Below are positions 1 to 8,617 of a stretch of 46,315 nt of DNA, one piece after another. The notes under the pieces were generated by a model. The model saw only the letters and a program-made list of their open reading frames with translations. It had not been told where the DNA came from and ran no database searches. Every line of letters begins with the position of its first letter. The first letter of the stretch is position 1. Origin of the DNA: Gammaproteobacteria bacterium CG11_big_fil_rev_8_21_14_0_20_46_22 (GTDB lineage Bacteria > Pseudomonadota > Gammaproteobacteria > UBA12402); the NCBI GenBank assembly GCA_002796245.1, contig PCWT01000015.1, forward strand, positions 1 to 46,315, in the 5' to 3' direction. Both the position numbers and the translations under genes were made by a program.

Positions 1-5
1 AAACG

Positions 6-34
6 CAGTGTACACGATAGTACATGAGTATTTC
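6..34. repeat. Short stem-loop repeat, copy 1
   Basis: Twenty of 29 positions match 45773-45801 at the other end of the window. Both copies share the frame CAGT-TACA, then GTA-ATGAG-AT-TC. The core is a small hairpin: TGTAC/GTACA here and TTTAC/GTAAA in the other copy, so the differing base pair is exchanged on both sides. It is probably one member of a dispersed intergenic repeat. It lies upstream of nagZ, and no open frame was recognised around it. Confidence 0.45.
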
Positions 35-111
35 GAAGAAAATTTCCGCCCAAGATCGACCAAAAATGGACGTTTCCTGATTTAATGGGACAGCCCTGCG
101 CCCCCACCCCC

Positions 112-139
112 TTGTGTTCAGAAGGCGGGCTGATAAGAT
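112..139 (+). promoter_or_regulatory. Possible nagZ promoter
   Basis: TTGTGT (112-117) and TAAGAT (134-139) are separated by 16 bases, about 30 bases before the nagZ start codon. The match to the sigma-70 consensus is moderate (3/6 and 4/6), so this is only a candidate for the promoter of the nagZ-mscS-hpt unit. Confidence 0.3.
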
Positions 140-168
140 ATAGCCTTTTGAAATTTCAAGGCTAAACC

Positions 169-1182
169 ATGCACACTTCATCACTGATCATCGATCCCGT
201 TGGCACCGTACTCAATGACGACGACAAGCAGGTTCTAGACAATCCCTTGGTCGGGGGCGTCATTTTATTTAAACACAATATTGAATCGCCGAAACAAGTC
301 AGCGAATTGTGCGCCAGCATCAAAGCCCTACGCCCCGATCTTTTTATCTGCGTTGACCAAGAAGGCGGTCGTGTACAACGCCTACGCAACGGCTTTACTC
401 GTCTACCCCCCATGCGAACCTTTGGCGATCTGTATGATCAAAATCCTGAACAAGCTCGTGCACTCACTGAAACTTGCGCGTGGCTGATGGCCCAGGAAGT
501 CATGAGCGTGGGGATCGATTTTAGCTTCGCACCGGTGCTAGATTTGGACTTGGGCATCAGCAGTGTCATCGGTAATCGCGCTTTTCACAAAGACCCAAAA
601 ATCGCCGCGGAACTGGCCACCATTTTCTGCCACGGCCTGTATCAAGCCGGCACGATAGCGGTGGGCAAACACTTTCCGGGGCACGGCGGTGTTGCGCCCG
701 ATTCTCACCTAGAACACCCGGTTGACGACAGAAGCTTAGAGCAGCTGGCCGATGAACTCTATCCTTTTGAACAACTGATCAAACACGAGCTGCCAGCGAT
801 CATGCCTGCACACATCACCTTCACGAACATTGATAATACCCTGGTGACTTACTCTTCACACTGGCTACGTACTATTTTGCGCGATCAACTCGGCTTCAAA
901 GGTGTCATCATCAGCGATGATCTGACCATGGCAGCCGCCCACGATGGCACGATGGCCGAGCGCGTGGAGCGCACCTTACAGGCTGGCAGCGATATGGTAT
1001 TGATTTGTCAAAACCGCGACGCAGTGCATGAAACACTCGCCAACCCACCAAACTACACACCACGCGAAGATTTTAACCCTCAAGCCTTGAAAGGCCGGTG
1101 CCAAGTCACGTATGATGAACTGATGTTAAATCCTAACTACCAACACGCGAAAAAAACCATCAGCGAGCTCACGAGTGACTAA
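169..1182 (+). CDS. nagZ: Beta-N-acetylhexosaminidase (NagZ)
   Basis: This glycoside hydrolase family 3 enzyme acts in the cytoplasm. It removes N-acetylglucosamine from 1,6-anhydro-muropeptides during peptidoglycan recycling, and in some bacteria this influences AmpC beta-lactamase induction. The 337-residue protein is a normal length for the single-domain bacterial NagZ. The family signature KHFPGHGG lies at residues 167-174, followed by the Asp178-Ser-His180 catalytic dyad loop. The SDDL motif near residues 249-252 holds the expected nucleophilic aspartate. The ATG start has only a weak ribosome-binding site. The stop overlaps the GTG start of the next gene by 8 bases, so the genes are probably co-transcribed. 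Confidence 0.95.
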   Translation: MHTSSLIIDPVGTVLNDDDKQVLDNPLVGGVILFKHNIESPKQVSELCASIKALRPDLFICVDQEGGRVQRLRNGFTRLPPMRTFGDLYDQNPEQARALTETCAWLMAQEVMSVGIDFSFAPVLDLDLGISSVIGNRAFHKDPKIAAELATIFCHGLYQAGTIAVGKHFPGHGGVAPDSHLEHPVDDRSLEQLADELYPFEQLIKHELPAIMPAHITFTNIDNTLVTYSSHWLRTILRDQLGFKGVIISDDLTMAAAHDGTMAERVERTLQAGSDMVLICQNRDAVHETLANPPNYTPREDFNPQALKGRCQVTYDELMLNPNYQHAKKTISELTSD

Positions 1183-2311
1183 TCACGTTATTGATCTAAG
1201 CGATTACATTCAATCGGTTTCCCCGACCATTCTCACGCTCATTGAGTGCGCCATCATCCTGTTCATGACCATGATTTTGAGCATCATTGAAGGGCTAACA
1301 TTCCACCGTGTCTACCCCAAACTGAAAGCCAGCGAGAAAACCAAAAGTGACCGGATTCTTTACGCTGTGCACAAACCGCTACAGCTTATCATCTGGACAC
1401 TGGGTATCACCTATACGTTTAGTACGGCCAGCGATTTACTCAATGCTTCTGCCGTCGAGAATTTCTCCGACACCATGTCTTTACTGCGCCAAGTCGTGCT
1501 TGTAGCCGCCTTCACCTGGGCTGTATTGCGCTTTATTCGCCTACTCGAAGACACACTCGTTCACTCGCCCGAGCACAGTCATCAGCACAAAAAGCGCAAG
1601 CTGGATAAAGCCACCGCCTTTGCGGTTAGTCGCCTACTACGCATCGTCACTATCTGCGCAGCACTGTTGGTTATCCTGCAAATTGCGGGTGTCAAAGTTT
1701 CAGCCCTAATCGCCTTGGGTGGTGCCGGTACCTTAATTGCCGGTCTTGCCGCACGCGAGATGCTGGCTAATTTTTTTGGCGCACTGATGATTTACACTGA
1801 CCGACCCTTTTCCGTCGGCGACTGGATTCGCTCCAACGATAGAAACATCGAGGGCACGGTAGAAGAAATCGGCTGGCGATTAACGCGAGTGCGCACCTTC
1901 GACAAGCGTCCGCTGTATATTCCCAATGCCATTTTTTCTTCCATCACGGTTGAAAACCCTTCACGCATGCATAATCGTCGGATCAAAACGGTTGTGGGTA
2001 TAGGCTATGAATCCGCTGACAAAATTTCTTTGGTACGCGATGGAATTGAAGACATGCTCAGAAAACATGAAGAAATCGACACCACACAAACCTTGTTTGT
2101 ACGCGTCAGTGAATTCGGCCCCTCTTCGATCAATATTCAAATTTACTGCTTCACCAAAACCATAGACTGGCTCGCTTTTGAACGTATTCAAGAAGATGTT
2201 TTACTTAAAATATTAGACATTGTCAGAGACTGTGGCGCAAACATCGCCTACCCGACACAAACGCTTTATTTGAAGAACCCTCAAACTGAAAGGAGCCCAC
2301 ACCATGGTTGA
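1175..2311 (+). CDS. MscS-family mechanosensitive channel (paralogue 1)
   Basis: This is predicted to be an inner-membrane channel that opens under membrane tension and releases solutes on hypo-osmotic shock. The 378-residue protein has about four hydrophobic segments: roughly residues 18-43, 70-90, 103-125, and a glycine/alanine-rich pore helix near 155-200. The cytoplasmic MscS beta domain follows, with the typical stretch RPFSVGDWI and then a conserved NPSR-like region. It starts with GTG inside the end of nagZ and its own end overlaps hpt by 8 bases, which suggests translational coupling. Two more paralogues lie at 24866-27156. The family call is firm; the gating behaviour cannot be read from sequence. 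Confidence 0.9.
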   Translation: MTNHVIDLSDYIQSVSPTILTLIECAIILFMTMILSIIEGLTFHRVYPKLKASEKTKSDRILYAVHKPLQLIIWTLGITYTFSTASDLLNASAVENFSDTMSLLRQVVLVAAFTWAVLRFIRLLEDTLVHSPEHSHQHKKRKLDKATAFAVSRLLRIVTICAALLVILQIAGVKVSALIALGGAGTLIAGLAAREMLANFFGALMIYTDRPFSVGDWIRSNDRNIEGTVEEIGWRLTRVRTFDKRPLYIPNAIFSSITVENPSRMHNRRIKTVVGIGYESADKISLVRDGIEDMLRKHEEIDTTQTLFVRVSEFGPSSINIQIYCFTKTIDWLAFERIQEDVLLKILDIVRDCGANIAYPTQTLYLKNPQTERSPHHG

Positions 2312-2855
2312 TTTAACTGACGTCCATAATATAAAAGCCAGAGGCGTCTGTTTACACACTCGCGAAGAAGTTGAAGCTGCGATCCAACGCGTTGCCGATG
2401 ACATGGCTCAAGTGCTTTCGGATCAAGCCCCACTCTTTCTCACAGTGATGAACGGTGCCGTGGTTTTTGCTGGACAGTTAGCCACACGTATCAAATTCGA
2501 CGCGCAATTTGATTATATTCATGCCACACGTTACCGCGGTGAAATCGAAGGGCGTGATTTGCAGTGGATTGCCAAACCTCGCGCATCCATCAAAGATCGA
2601 GTGGTCGTGATCATTGAAGACATTCTCGACACTGGTTTAACCCTCGCGGCTTGCGTAAAGTATTGCGAAGAAGAAGGCGCGAAAAAAGTTTACACTGCCG
2701 CATTGATCGACAAAGATCATCCGCGCTCAGAAGGCGGTATTCAAAAAACAGATTTCACCGGTTTGCATGTGGAAGATAAATTTCTATACGGTTACGGCCT
2801 GGATTACCAAGAGTTCTTACGTAATGAACCCGGCATTTATGCGGTAGAAACTTGA
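2304..2855 (+). CDS. hpt: Hypoxanthine/guanine phosphoribosyltransferase
   Basis: This enzyme salvages purines by joining hypoxanthine or guanine to PRPP, giving IMP or GMP in the cytoplasm. The 183-residue protein carries the type I phosphoribosyltransferase PRPP loop as EDILDTGLT at residues 105-113. It also has an early flexible-loop region and the downstream DKDHPR stretch. A good ribosome-binding site, AAGGAG, lies about ten bases before the ATG, inside the end of the channel gene. It is the last gene of the nagZ unit. Whether it prefers hypoxanthine or guanine cannot be told from the sequence. Confidence 0.88.
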   Translation: MVDLTDVHNIKARGVCLHTREEVEAAIQRVADDMAQVLSDQAPLFLTVMNGAVVFAGQLATRIKFDAQFDYIHATRYRGEIEGRDLQWIAKPRASIKDRVVVIIEDILDTGLTLAACVKYCEEEGAKKVYTAALIDKDHPRSEGGIQKTDFTGLHVEDKFLYGYGLDYQEFLRNEPGIYAVET

Positions 2856-2871
2856 GCAGCCTGAGTTGATC

Positions 2872-2970
2872 CGCCTTTGCTGCGAAGCAGCTACGGCGAG
2901 AAATAACCCGAGGAAATGAAAACCCGGATTATCACCCGTCTTCGCTTGCGCTGCGACGAGGTTCAATCCA
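2872..2970. repeat. Intergenic palindromic repeat (copy A)
   Basis: A hairpin CGCC-TTT-GCTGC-GAA-GCAGC-TAC-GGCG lies at 2872-2898. It is followed by a 48-base block (2923-2970) that matches 39402-39449 at 45 of 48 positions. The preceding motif ATAACCCG and the start CCCGGATTATCAC also recur at 39613-39644. The element fills the space between the converging hpt and ftsI genes and may help end transcription from both sides. Confidence 0.75.
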
Positions 2971-2978
2971 TATACAGG

Positions 2979-4667
2979 CTACGATTTCAGTGCATCCGGT
3001 GGGATGTCTAAAATTCGTAAAGCACCGCCCATCACTTTAGAAAACACAGGGGCTGCGACAATACCGCCAAAATGCTCGCCTTTAGGGTCTCGAATCACCA
3101 CCGCAACTACCAGGCGCGGATCTGATACAGGCGCAATACCCACAAACGATGACATGTGTTTTTTCTTGTTATAACCGTGCGCATTTGCAATGTACGCCGT
3201 ACCCGTTTTACCCGCCACATGATAACCCGGCACAATCGCCAGTCGTCCGGTACCACCGGGCTGTACCACAGACGTTAACATTTGCTGCATTTCTTTGGCC
3301 ACAGTGGCTTTCATGGCCTGCGCGCATTCAATCGGTTGTGTGCGCTTTAAAAACGTGATTGGGCAACGCTGACCATCGTTCGCAATCACACTGTAGGCTT
3401 GGGCAAGCTGTAATGGCGTAATCGAGATACCATAACCAAACGCCAGCGTAGCGAGCTCAAAGGGGCGCCAATTCGCACGATCATGCAAAATACCCGGGCT
3501 TTCGCCTGGAAAGCCACTTGTGGTGCGCCGACCAAAACCCACGCGTTGCAATAAGCTGATCAAATGCTCAGGAGGCAGATGTATTGTCATTTTTGCCACA
3601 CCAACATTTGAAGACTTTTGCAACACTTGCCGCACAGTGATCACACCGTAATCCAAACCATCATCACGCACAGTATTACCATTAATTTTAATCCAGCCTG
3701 GATTAGTATCTATTTTCGAGTCGGGGGTATACCCGCCTATTTCCAAGGCATTCGCAATACTAAAGGCCTTCATCGTTGAGCCTGGTTCGTAAATATCCGT
3801 CACCGCGCGATTGCGATAACGATCATACGGTGGGCCATACGGTTGATTCGGATCAAAACTGGGGTAATTCACCATCGCCAAGACTTCACCAGTCTGCGGG
3901 TCCAGCACAACCACCGAGCCAGTTTTAGCCTGATATTTTTCAACTGTGTTTTTCAATTCACGAAACGCCAAGTATTGAATGCGCTGATTGATACTGAGCG
4001 TTAAATCCTGCCCGGGTTTAGCGGCTTTAACCTGATCAACTACCGCAACAATACGGTCAAGACGATCTTTTAAGACTTGTTTTTTACCCGGCACGCCCTC
4101 AAGCCAATGATTATACGCAAGCTCCAAACCCGCTTGACCTTTATCATCAATATTGGTGTAACCCATCACTTGCGAATCGACCTGGCCTGCGGGGTAATGG
4201 CGCTGATACTCACGCTCAGAATAAATACCCGGCAAGGCTAGCGCATCGATTTTTTTTGCAGCCTTTTCGGGCACATCGTGTTTAAGATACACGAAATAGC
4301 GTTTGCGATTTTTATGAAAAATTTTTGAAAGAGTCTCGACAGGAATACCGATAATCTTGCCGACCTGATAAAGATTTTTCCAAGTGACCGGAAAATCTTG
4401 CGGGTTCACCCAAATCGCATCGACTGGCACGCTCATCGCCAAAGGCTGGCCTTCTCGGTCTAAAATCATACCGCGGTAGGCGGGGATATTGACCGTGCGT
4501 AACATACGCACATCACCTTGCTTTTGCAGGAAATTTTTTTCGATGACTGTGAGATACACCATGCGCCCGAAAACGGCAAAAAACACCAAGGCTAGAATAG
4601 CGGCGATAATTAAAAATCGTCGGCGCTCGAAATGAATAGGTCGTCTAGGTCGTTGTTTGTGTCTCAC
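2979..4667 (-). CDS. ftsI: Peptidoglycan D,D-transpeptidase FtsI (PBP3)
   Basis: This is the septum-specific penicillin-binding protein, anchored in the inner membrane with its catalytic domain in the periplasm. It cross-links peptidoglycan at the division site. With the GTG start at 4667 it has 562 residues, normal for the family. One membrane helix lies at about residues 18-40, followed by the dimerisation domain. The three penicillin-binding motifs are STMK at 297-300 (nucleophile Ser297), SSN at 352-354 and KTGT at 487-490. The start is chosen because GTGA overlaps the ftsL stop codon. An upstream ATG at 4787 would overlap ftsL by more than 120 bases and add a Cys-rich leader atypical of FtsI. 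No murE follows, unlike the usual cluster. Confidence 0.95.
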   Translation of the reverse strand: MRHKQRPRRPIHFERRRFLIIAAILALVFFAVFGRMVYLTVIEKNFLQKQGDVRMLRTVNIPAYRGMILDREGQPLAMSVPVDAIWVNPQDFPVTWKNLYQVGKIIGIPVETLSKIFHKNRKRYFVYLKHDVPEKAAKKIDALALPGIYSEREYQRHYPAGQVDSQVMGYTNIDDKGQAGLELAYNHWLEGVPGKKQVLKDRLDRIVAVVDQVKAAKPGQDLTLSINQRIQYLAFRELKNTVEKYQAKTGSVVVLDPQTGEVLAMVNYPSFDPNQPYGPPYDRYRNRAVTDIYEPGSTMKAFSIANALEIGGYTPDSKIDTNPGWIKINGNTVRDDGLDYGVITVRQVLQKSSNVGVAKMTIHLPPEHLISLLQRVGFGRRTTSGFPGESPGILHDRANWRPFELATLAFGYGISITPLQLAQAYSVIANDGQRCPITFLKRTQPIECAQAMKATVAKEMQQMLTSVVQPGGTGRLAIVPGYHVAGKTGTAYIANAHGYNKKKHMSSFVGIAPVSDPRLVVAVVIRDPKGEHFGGIVAAPVFSKVMGGALRILDIPPDALKS

Positions 4668-4996
4668 GCAGAGATCATAACAATCTTGCCGGGTTTTGGC
4701 ATCACCATCCCCATGTTTTTTGTCGCAAGGCTTGCCACATGCGTTTGAGAAGCCAATGACCCCTCTTTCACCAGTAATTGGCTCCATTGACTGTGAAGCG
4801 CAACGTATTCGGCTTGAGCCGTTTGCATATCACTCATTAAACGACGATTCATATCTTTAACATACACCATGGAAAAAGCTGAGGCCAACACCATGAGCGC
4901 CAAACCAAAAACCAACCACTGCATACGACTCAGTGAAAAGGATAAATAGCCTAAATTTATCGCTCGATGCTGTAAGGATTTAACATACGCGTTCAT
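4664..4996 (-). CDS. ftsL: Cell division protein FtsL
   Basis: This is a small bitopic membrane protein of the divisome that partners with FtsB and FtsQ to activate septal peptidoglycan synthesis. The 110-residue product has a short cytoplasmic tail, one membrane helix at about residues 27-47, and a helical periplasmic segment likely to form a coiled coil. Primary sequence in this family is weakly conserved, so the call rests on topology, size and position between rsmH and ftsI. The ATG shares one base with the rsmH stop (TGATG), and the stop overlaps the ftsI GTG start. Confidence 0.88.
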   Translation of the reverse strand: MNAYVKSLQHRAINLGYLSFSLSRMQWLVFGLALMVLASAFSMVYVKDMNRRLMSDMQTAQAEYVALHSQWSQLLVKEGSLASQTHVASLATKNMGMVMPKPGKIVMISA

Positions 4997-5910
4997 CAGA
5001 GTTTCTCCGCTATTCTCAATGTCGCGCTACGCGCGCGTGGGTTCAACTTAACTTCGGATTCGCTGGCACGAATGGCTTTGCCCACCAGCATTAAACGTTG
5101 TGTTTTTTCAATATCGGCTTCTTTGATCGGCAAGCCCGCTGGCAAGGCCTGAGGTGTCGCTTCACGTTTCATGAATTGCTTCACGATACGATCCTCCAAA
5201 GAATGAAAACTGATACAACACAAACGGCCACCCGGCTTTAAGCAATCAATGCTGTCACGTAAAACGGTTTCTAAATCATCCAGCTCGTTATTCACCGCAA
5301 TACGCAAGGCTTGAAAAGTGCGTGTGGCTGGGTGTTTTTTGAACTCGCGCGTGGGGATGGTTTTTTCGACCAAATCTGCTAACGCTTTTGTCGTTTGCAG
5401 TGAATCTATATTTGCTTTAATAACATTCGCCAAACGCCTTGCAAAACGCTCTTCGCCGTAGTCTTTCAATACGCGCGCAAGCTCGGCTTCTTCAACCGCT
5501 TCAAGGTATTCTTTTGCCGTTTGGCCTGTGGTAGTGTTCATACGCATGTCTAGCGGTCCATCACGTAAAAAACTAAAGCCTCGTTCCGCCACATCGAGCT
5601 GAGGTGACGAAACCCCCAAATCCATCATGATCCCATCAACGCGGCCCAATATGCCTTCGCTGTTGGCGATCCGCTTAATCTCAGCAAACGAGCCATGGTG
5701 AATACTCACCTGAGGATCGTGCTCGTAACGCTCTTTGGCTGTGGCGATGGCCTCGGGGTCTTTATCGATCACGATTAAGCGACCATCCATAAGCCCTTCT
5801 CGCACACCGTGGCTATGCCCGCCCCGCCCAAACGTGGCATCGATATAAACACCACTGGGTGAGATCAATAGTCCGGTTAGCGTTTCATCGAGCAATACCG
5901 GCTTATGCAT
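4996..5910 (-). CDS. rsmH: 16S rRNA (cytosine1402-N4)-methyltransferase RsmH
   Basis: RsmH (formerly MraW) methylates N4 of C1402 in the decoding centre of 16S rRNA using S-adenosylmethionine. The 304-residue protein is normal in length. Visible family motifs are the SAM-binding FGRGGHS near residues 27-33, MDLGVSSPQLD near residues 96-106, and CISFHSLEDRIVK near the C-terminus. It begins one base after the mraZ stop and ends overlapping ftsL, as in standard division clusters. Confidence 0.96.
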   Translation of the reverse strand: MHKPVLLDETLTGLLISPSGVYIDATFGRGGHSHGVREGLMDGRLIVIDKDPEAIATAKERYEHDPQVSIHHGSFAEIKRIANSEGILGRVDGIMMDLGVSSPQLDVAERGFSFLRDGPLDMRMNTTTGQTAKEYLEAVEEAELARVLKDYGEERFARRLANVIKANIDSLQTTKALADLVEKTIPTREFKKHPATRTFQALRIAVNNELDDLETVLRDSIDCLKPGGRLCCISFHSLEDRIVKQFMKREATPQALPAGLPIKEADIEKTQRLMLVGKAIRASESEVKLNPRARSATLRIAEKL

Positions 5911-5911
5911 A

Positions 5912-6367
5912 TCACAACGCCAAATCGTCTAATTGCGTTGGCAAGTCGTCAGCGCTTCCTCTCTCAGATAGCCAATCTTCGCGCTGACTTTGCCAAACCG
6001 CTTCATCCCAAATTTCAAACTTTTTACCTTGCCCCAATAAAATGGCCTTACGATCGATACTCGCGTAATCGCGCAATAACTGGGGTAACAGAATTCGGCC
6101 TTGGCGGTCCATTTCCACTTCCGTGGCATGACCTAATAACAAACGTTGAATACGGCGAGCTGCTTTATTGAAGCTCGGCAACGCTTCAATTTTCGCTTCG
6201 ATGATTTCCCAGGTTGCCATGGGGTACAGCAATAAACAGCGACTTTCAGTTTCGATAGTGACGACTAATTGGCCACGAGCTTGATCATGAAGGCGCTCGC
6301 GGTAACGCCTGGGGATCGCCGCGCGTCCCTTCTCGTCGAGATTAATGGCGTTAATGCCGCGAAACAT
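5912..6367 (-). CDS. mraZ: Transcriptional regulator MraZ
   Basis: MraZ is an AbrB-like DNA-binding ring protein that represses the division/cell-wall operon it heads. With the ATG at 6367 it has 151 residues, normal for the family, and begins MFRGINAINLDEKGR, the usual first strand. Two repeated domains are present; the second contains DRQGRILLP. A strong ribosome-binding site, GGAGAGG, lies just upstream of this ATG. A longer open frame back to 6421 would place coding sequence over the operator and is not favoured. Three 10-base-spaced direct repeats at 6416-6440 fit the MraZ operator. Confidence 0.95.
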   Translation of the reverse strand: MFRGINAINLDEKGRAAIPRRYRERLHDQARGQLVVTIETESRCLLLYPMATWEIIEAKIEALPSFNKAARRIQRLLLGHATEVEMDRQGRILLPQLLRDYASIDRKAILLGQGKKFEIWDEAVWQSQREDWLSERGSADDLPTQLDDLAL

Positions 6368-6415
6368 GTTCCTCTCCCCACATGTGCCTTCACTCGAAAC
6401 GAGTCTAGCACAAAT

Positions 6416-6440
6416 TCCCACAATTCACCAAATATCTCCA
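6416..6440 (-). promoter_or_regulatory. MraZ operator: three direct repeats
   Basis: On the minus strand TGGAG, TGGTG and TGGGA occur in succession, each followed by five AT-rich bases, giving an exact 10-base period. MraZ of other bacteria binds TGGGN-type repeats separated by five bases upstream of its own gene. Position, about 50 bases before the mraZ start, and spacing both fit autoregulation. AT-rich sequence further upstream (near 6441-6455) may contain the promoter, but no strong -35 box is visible. Confidence 0.75.
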
Positions 6441-6609
6441 CTTTTTTCTATAATTCGCCCCAAAGGCTAATACGACACTCAAAATTGACGAGATTGAGCA
6501 AAAAATCGAAAAACTTGCTAACTTAGCGAGCAAAAACTAGGCAATAGAAAGAGTGCGCAAGTATTCACCAAAAATTTGTCATTTTTGCTGAATAATTACA
6601 AAAGTGCTT

Positions 6610-6615
6610 TATAAT
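6610..6615 (+). promoter_or_regulatory. Likely -10 box of the 656-residue protein gene
   Basis: A consensus TATAAT lies 31 bases before the ATG at 6647. A possible but poor -35 element, TTGCTG at 6585-6590, sits 19 bases upstream. The 6441-6600 stretch between this site and the mraZ operator is AT-rich, and I recognise no gene in it. Confidence 0.5.
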
Positions 6616-6646
6616 GAGACACTAAAGAAAAGCGACAAGAAACGAT

Positions 6647-8617
6647 ATGCCCCCAGATAGTAACACCCCTTCAACAAGCCAAGCGCAAGAAGCAGTTGAG
6701 GCTCAAATTCCGGAGCTTAAAACCTATTTACTTGATACTCAGAAAGACTTACATATCGCACCTTGGCTTGTTGAGGCGTCCACCGCGGCCACGCTACAGG
6801 AACAATCTGAGAAGGCAAAACAGACGGGACAAAACAAGCTAAACAGCGCCCGCGGCTGGCTCGCTCGTCGACGATGCCGGCGTGAGCTTGAGACCATCGA
6901 GCAACGTTGGGCGTACGCACTGAAAGCTAAAAAAGACGAAGAAGCTAAAGCTGAAGCGCTTCAGAGCGAACAAGCGCGCTCCTCTACCGCGCGACTGCTA
7001 ACGAGTGCAGAGGCAGCTTCTGATATTGCCTTTCGTGCGGGTGCTGGGGTGGATACGGCAAGTGTTCTCAAACCCTCAAGCGTTAGCCCCTTGACTGTAA
7101 CAAGCGTGGGTGCTGGGTGGAACCTCATCGATATGCTGCTCGCATTTGCCGGGCTAGCCGATGACGCGACGCGTTATCGCGCGGCTAAAACTTCGCCTAA
7201 AAAACGACGCAACAACCTTGCCTTCGGTGTGGTTGGCGCTGTTGCGGGCGCAGCCCTAGGCGCTGTGACCATTGCAGGCCTTGTTGCCACTGCACCTATT
7301 TTAACCATACTCGTCCCAGGCGCATTTGCGCTAACCATGGTCGTTGCCGCAGGCCGCTCGCTGGCTAATTTAGGCCGAAGCATCCGAAAATCCACGCTTA
7401 ACGGCTTATTGGCTGATCGAAAGGGTAGTGGTGAAAGATTATCCGCGCTTTATTTTAAGGATGCATTTAATATCAAATCCTCTGAAGAGAAAGTAAAACT
7501 CATCGATATTTACTTAAAAATGGACATACCGCTTGAAACGCGCGGTGATCTTGAACGACTGCGCAGACTGACCCTGCAGCACGAAATACTCACACGATAC
7601 AAAACCGAGCCAGTATCGCTAACTCCTAAAGAAAAACAACTCGTCAACACCTTACTCAATCAACAACGAGGCAAAGTCGGCAAAAACGTGCTCGACAGTT
7701 TCATTAAACTTGGTTGGGCTGCTGGTTTTACCATCGCCTCTATTCCAGGCCTCATCCCTATCGGGGTGCTAGTCGCCTCTGCGGTGACCGCCTTCAAAGT
7801 GGTGACGGCCGTTGTCAGCTGGATGCACTCAAGTTATCACGATTGGTTAGCCAAACGCGCCAATGAAAAACTTGAAGGCCCTTTGAAAAACCAGGCCATA
7901 GAGAATGTTAAAGCGCGCTATGGTGATCATTGGCAAGCCTTATCGCCCAAGCAGCAACACGCCTTAATCGACAAAGCCATTATTCAAGCAGGCAAAGCAT
8001 TGGTCGGCAGCACCGTGATGTCACGCATGGCACGCTGGTGGACGTCAACCTTGGCCAGCGCCTTCAAACCTGGGCCAACGTTGGCAGACAATGGCAAGCC
8101 CTTAACGCGTCGACAAAAATTTATCAACGCCATGAAGCGCGTCGGTCGCGTATTTGCATGCATACTCGCCGGCCCACTATTATTACTGGCCTTACCTGCT
8201 CTAGCCATTAAATCAGCCCACGAAAAACGAAAACAAGCATCTGAAAAACGAAAACAAGCAGCTAAAAACAGAGTAGCAACGCCGGTGTCTGAATCTAGCC
8301 AAGCAGATGAGAGCACTCCCTTGCTTGCTGATCAAGCTGGGCCTGCTTATTTAGCAACAGCAGCAACAACAGCCAGTCCAGCGAGCCCGCGGCTAGCGAC
8401 AGATTCAGCAACAGCAGCAGATGAGCAACGGACAGGCGAAACAGCCGGTCCAACGCAGCCAGATTCAGCAACAGCCGCTGCGCAACAGCGAGCGCCTGGC
8501 GTTTACGATCATTCCGCCACAAGCACCTCTCCCCAACCAGCAGAAGCAGAAGCAGACGCAGGAGCAAAAGCAGACGCAGGAGCGCCTAGCCCACCACCCC
8601 CGGGTCAATCGCAATAA
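6647..8617 (+). CDS. Unknown 656-residue membrane protein, repeat-rich tail
   Basis: I do not recognise this protein. Residues 50-110 are charged and probably helical or coiled-coil. Hydrophobic pairs lie at about 192-236 and 353-394, with a further segment at 502-522, so it probably inserts in a membrane by hairpins. After KRKQASEKRKQA, a seven-residue unit repeated twice near 528-540, the last 120 residues are low-complexity Ala/Ser/Thr/Pro/Glu. That tail includes DSATAADEQR and DSATAAAQQR and ends in Ala-Asp-Gly repeats and a proline run. It has no N-terminal signal peptide. It stands alone between two conserved operons and its 3' end overlaps fkpB on the other strand by 32 bases. A secreted effector acting on host membranes is possible but unproven. 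Confidence 0.8.
   Translation: MPPDSNTPSTSQAQEAVEAQIPELKTYLLDTQKDLHIAPWLVEASTAATLQEQSEKAKQTGQNKLNSARGWLARRRCRRELETIEQRWAYALKAKKDEEAKAEALQSEQARSSTARLLTSAEAASDIAFRAGAGVDTASVLKPSSVSPLTVTSVGAGWNLIDMLLAFAGLADDATRYRAAKTSPKKRRNNLAFGVVGAVAGAALGAVTIAGLVATAPILTILVPGAFALTMVVAAGRSLANLGRSIRKSTLNGLLADRKGSGERLSALYFKDAFNIKSSEEKVKLIDIYLKMDIPLETRGDLERLRRLTLQHEILTRYKTEPVSLTPKEKQLVNTLLNQQRGKVGKNVLDSFIKLGWAAGFTIASIPGLIPIGVLVASAVTAFKVVTAVVSWMHSSYHDWLAKRANEKLEGPLKNQAIENVKARYGDHWQALSPKQQHALIDKAIIQAGKALVGSTVMSRMARWWTSTLASAFKPGPTLADNGKPLTRRQKFINAMKRVGRVFACILAGPLLLLALPALAIKSAHEKRKQASEKRKQAAKNRVATPVSESSQADESTPLLADQAGPAYLATAATTASPASPRLATDSATAADEQRTGETAGPTQPDSATAAAQQRAPGVYDHSATSTSPQPAEAEADAGAKADAGAPSPPPPGQSQ

Noticed and set aside
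4668-4787. N-terminal extension of FtsI starting at an ATG inside ftsL
   Set aside because: It would overlap ftsL by about 120 bases and add a Cys-rich leader unlike any FtsI; the GTG overlapping the ftsL stop is the better start.
7984-8567. Minus-strand frames opposite the 656-residue gene, including a Leu-rich 90-codon frame
   Set aside because: They arise from the repetitive Gln/Ala codons of the plus-strand gene and have no start signals.
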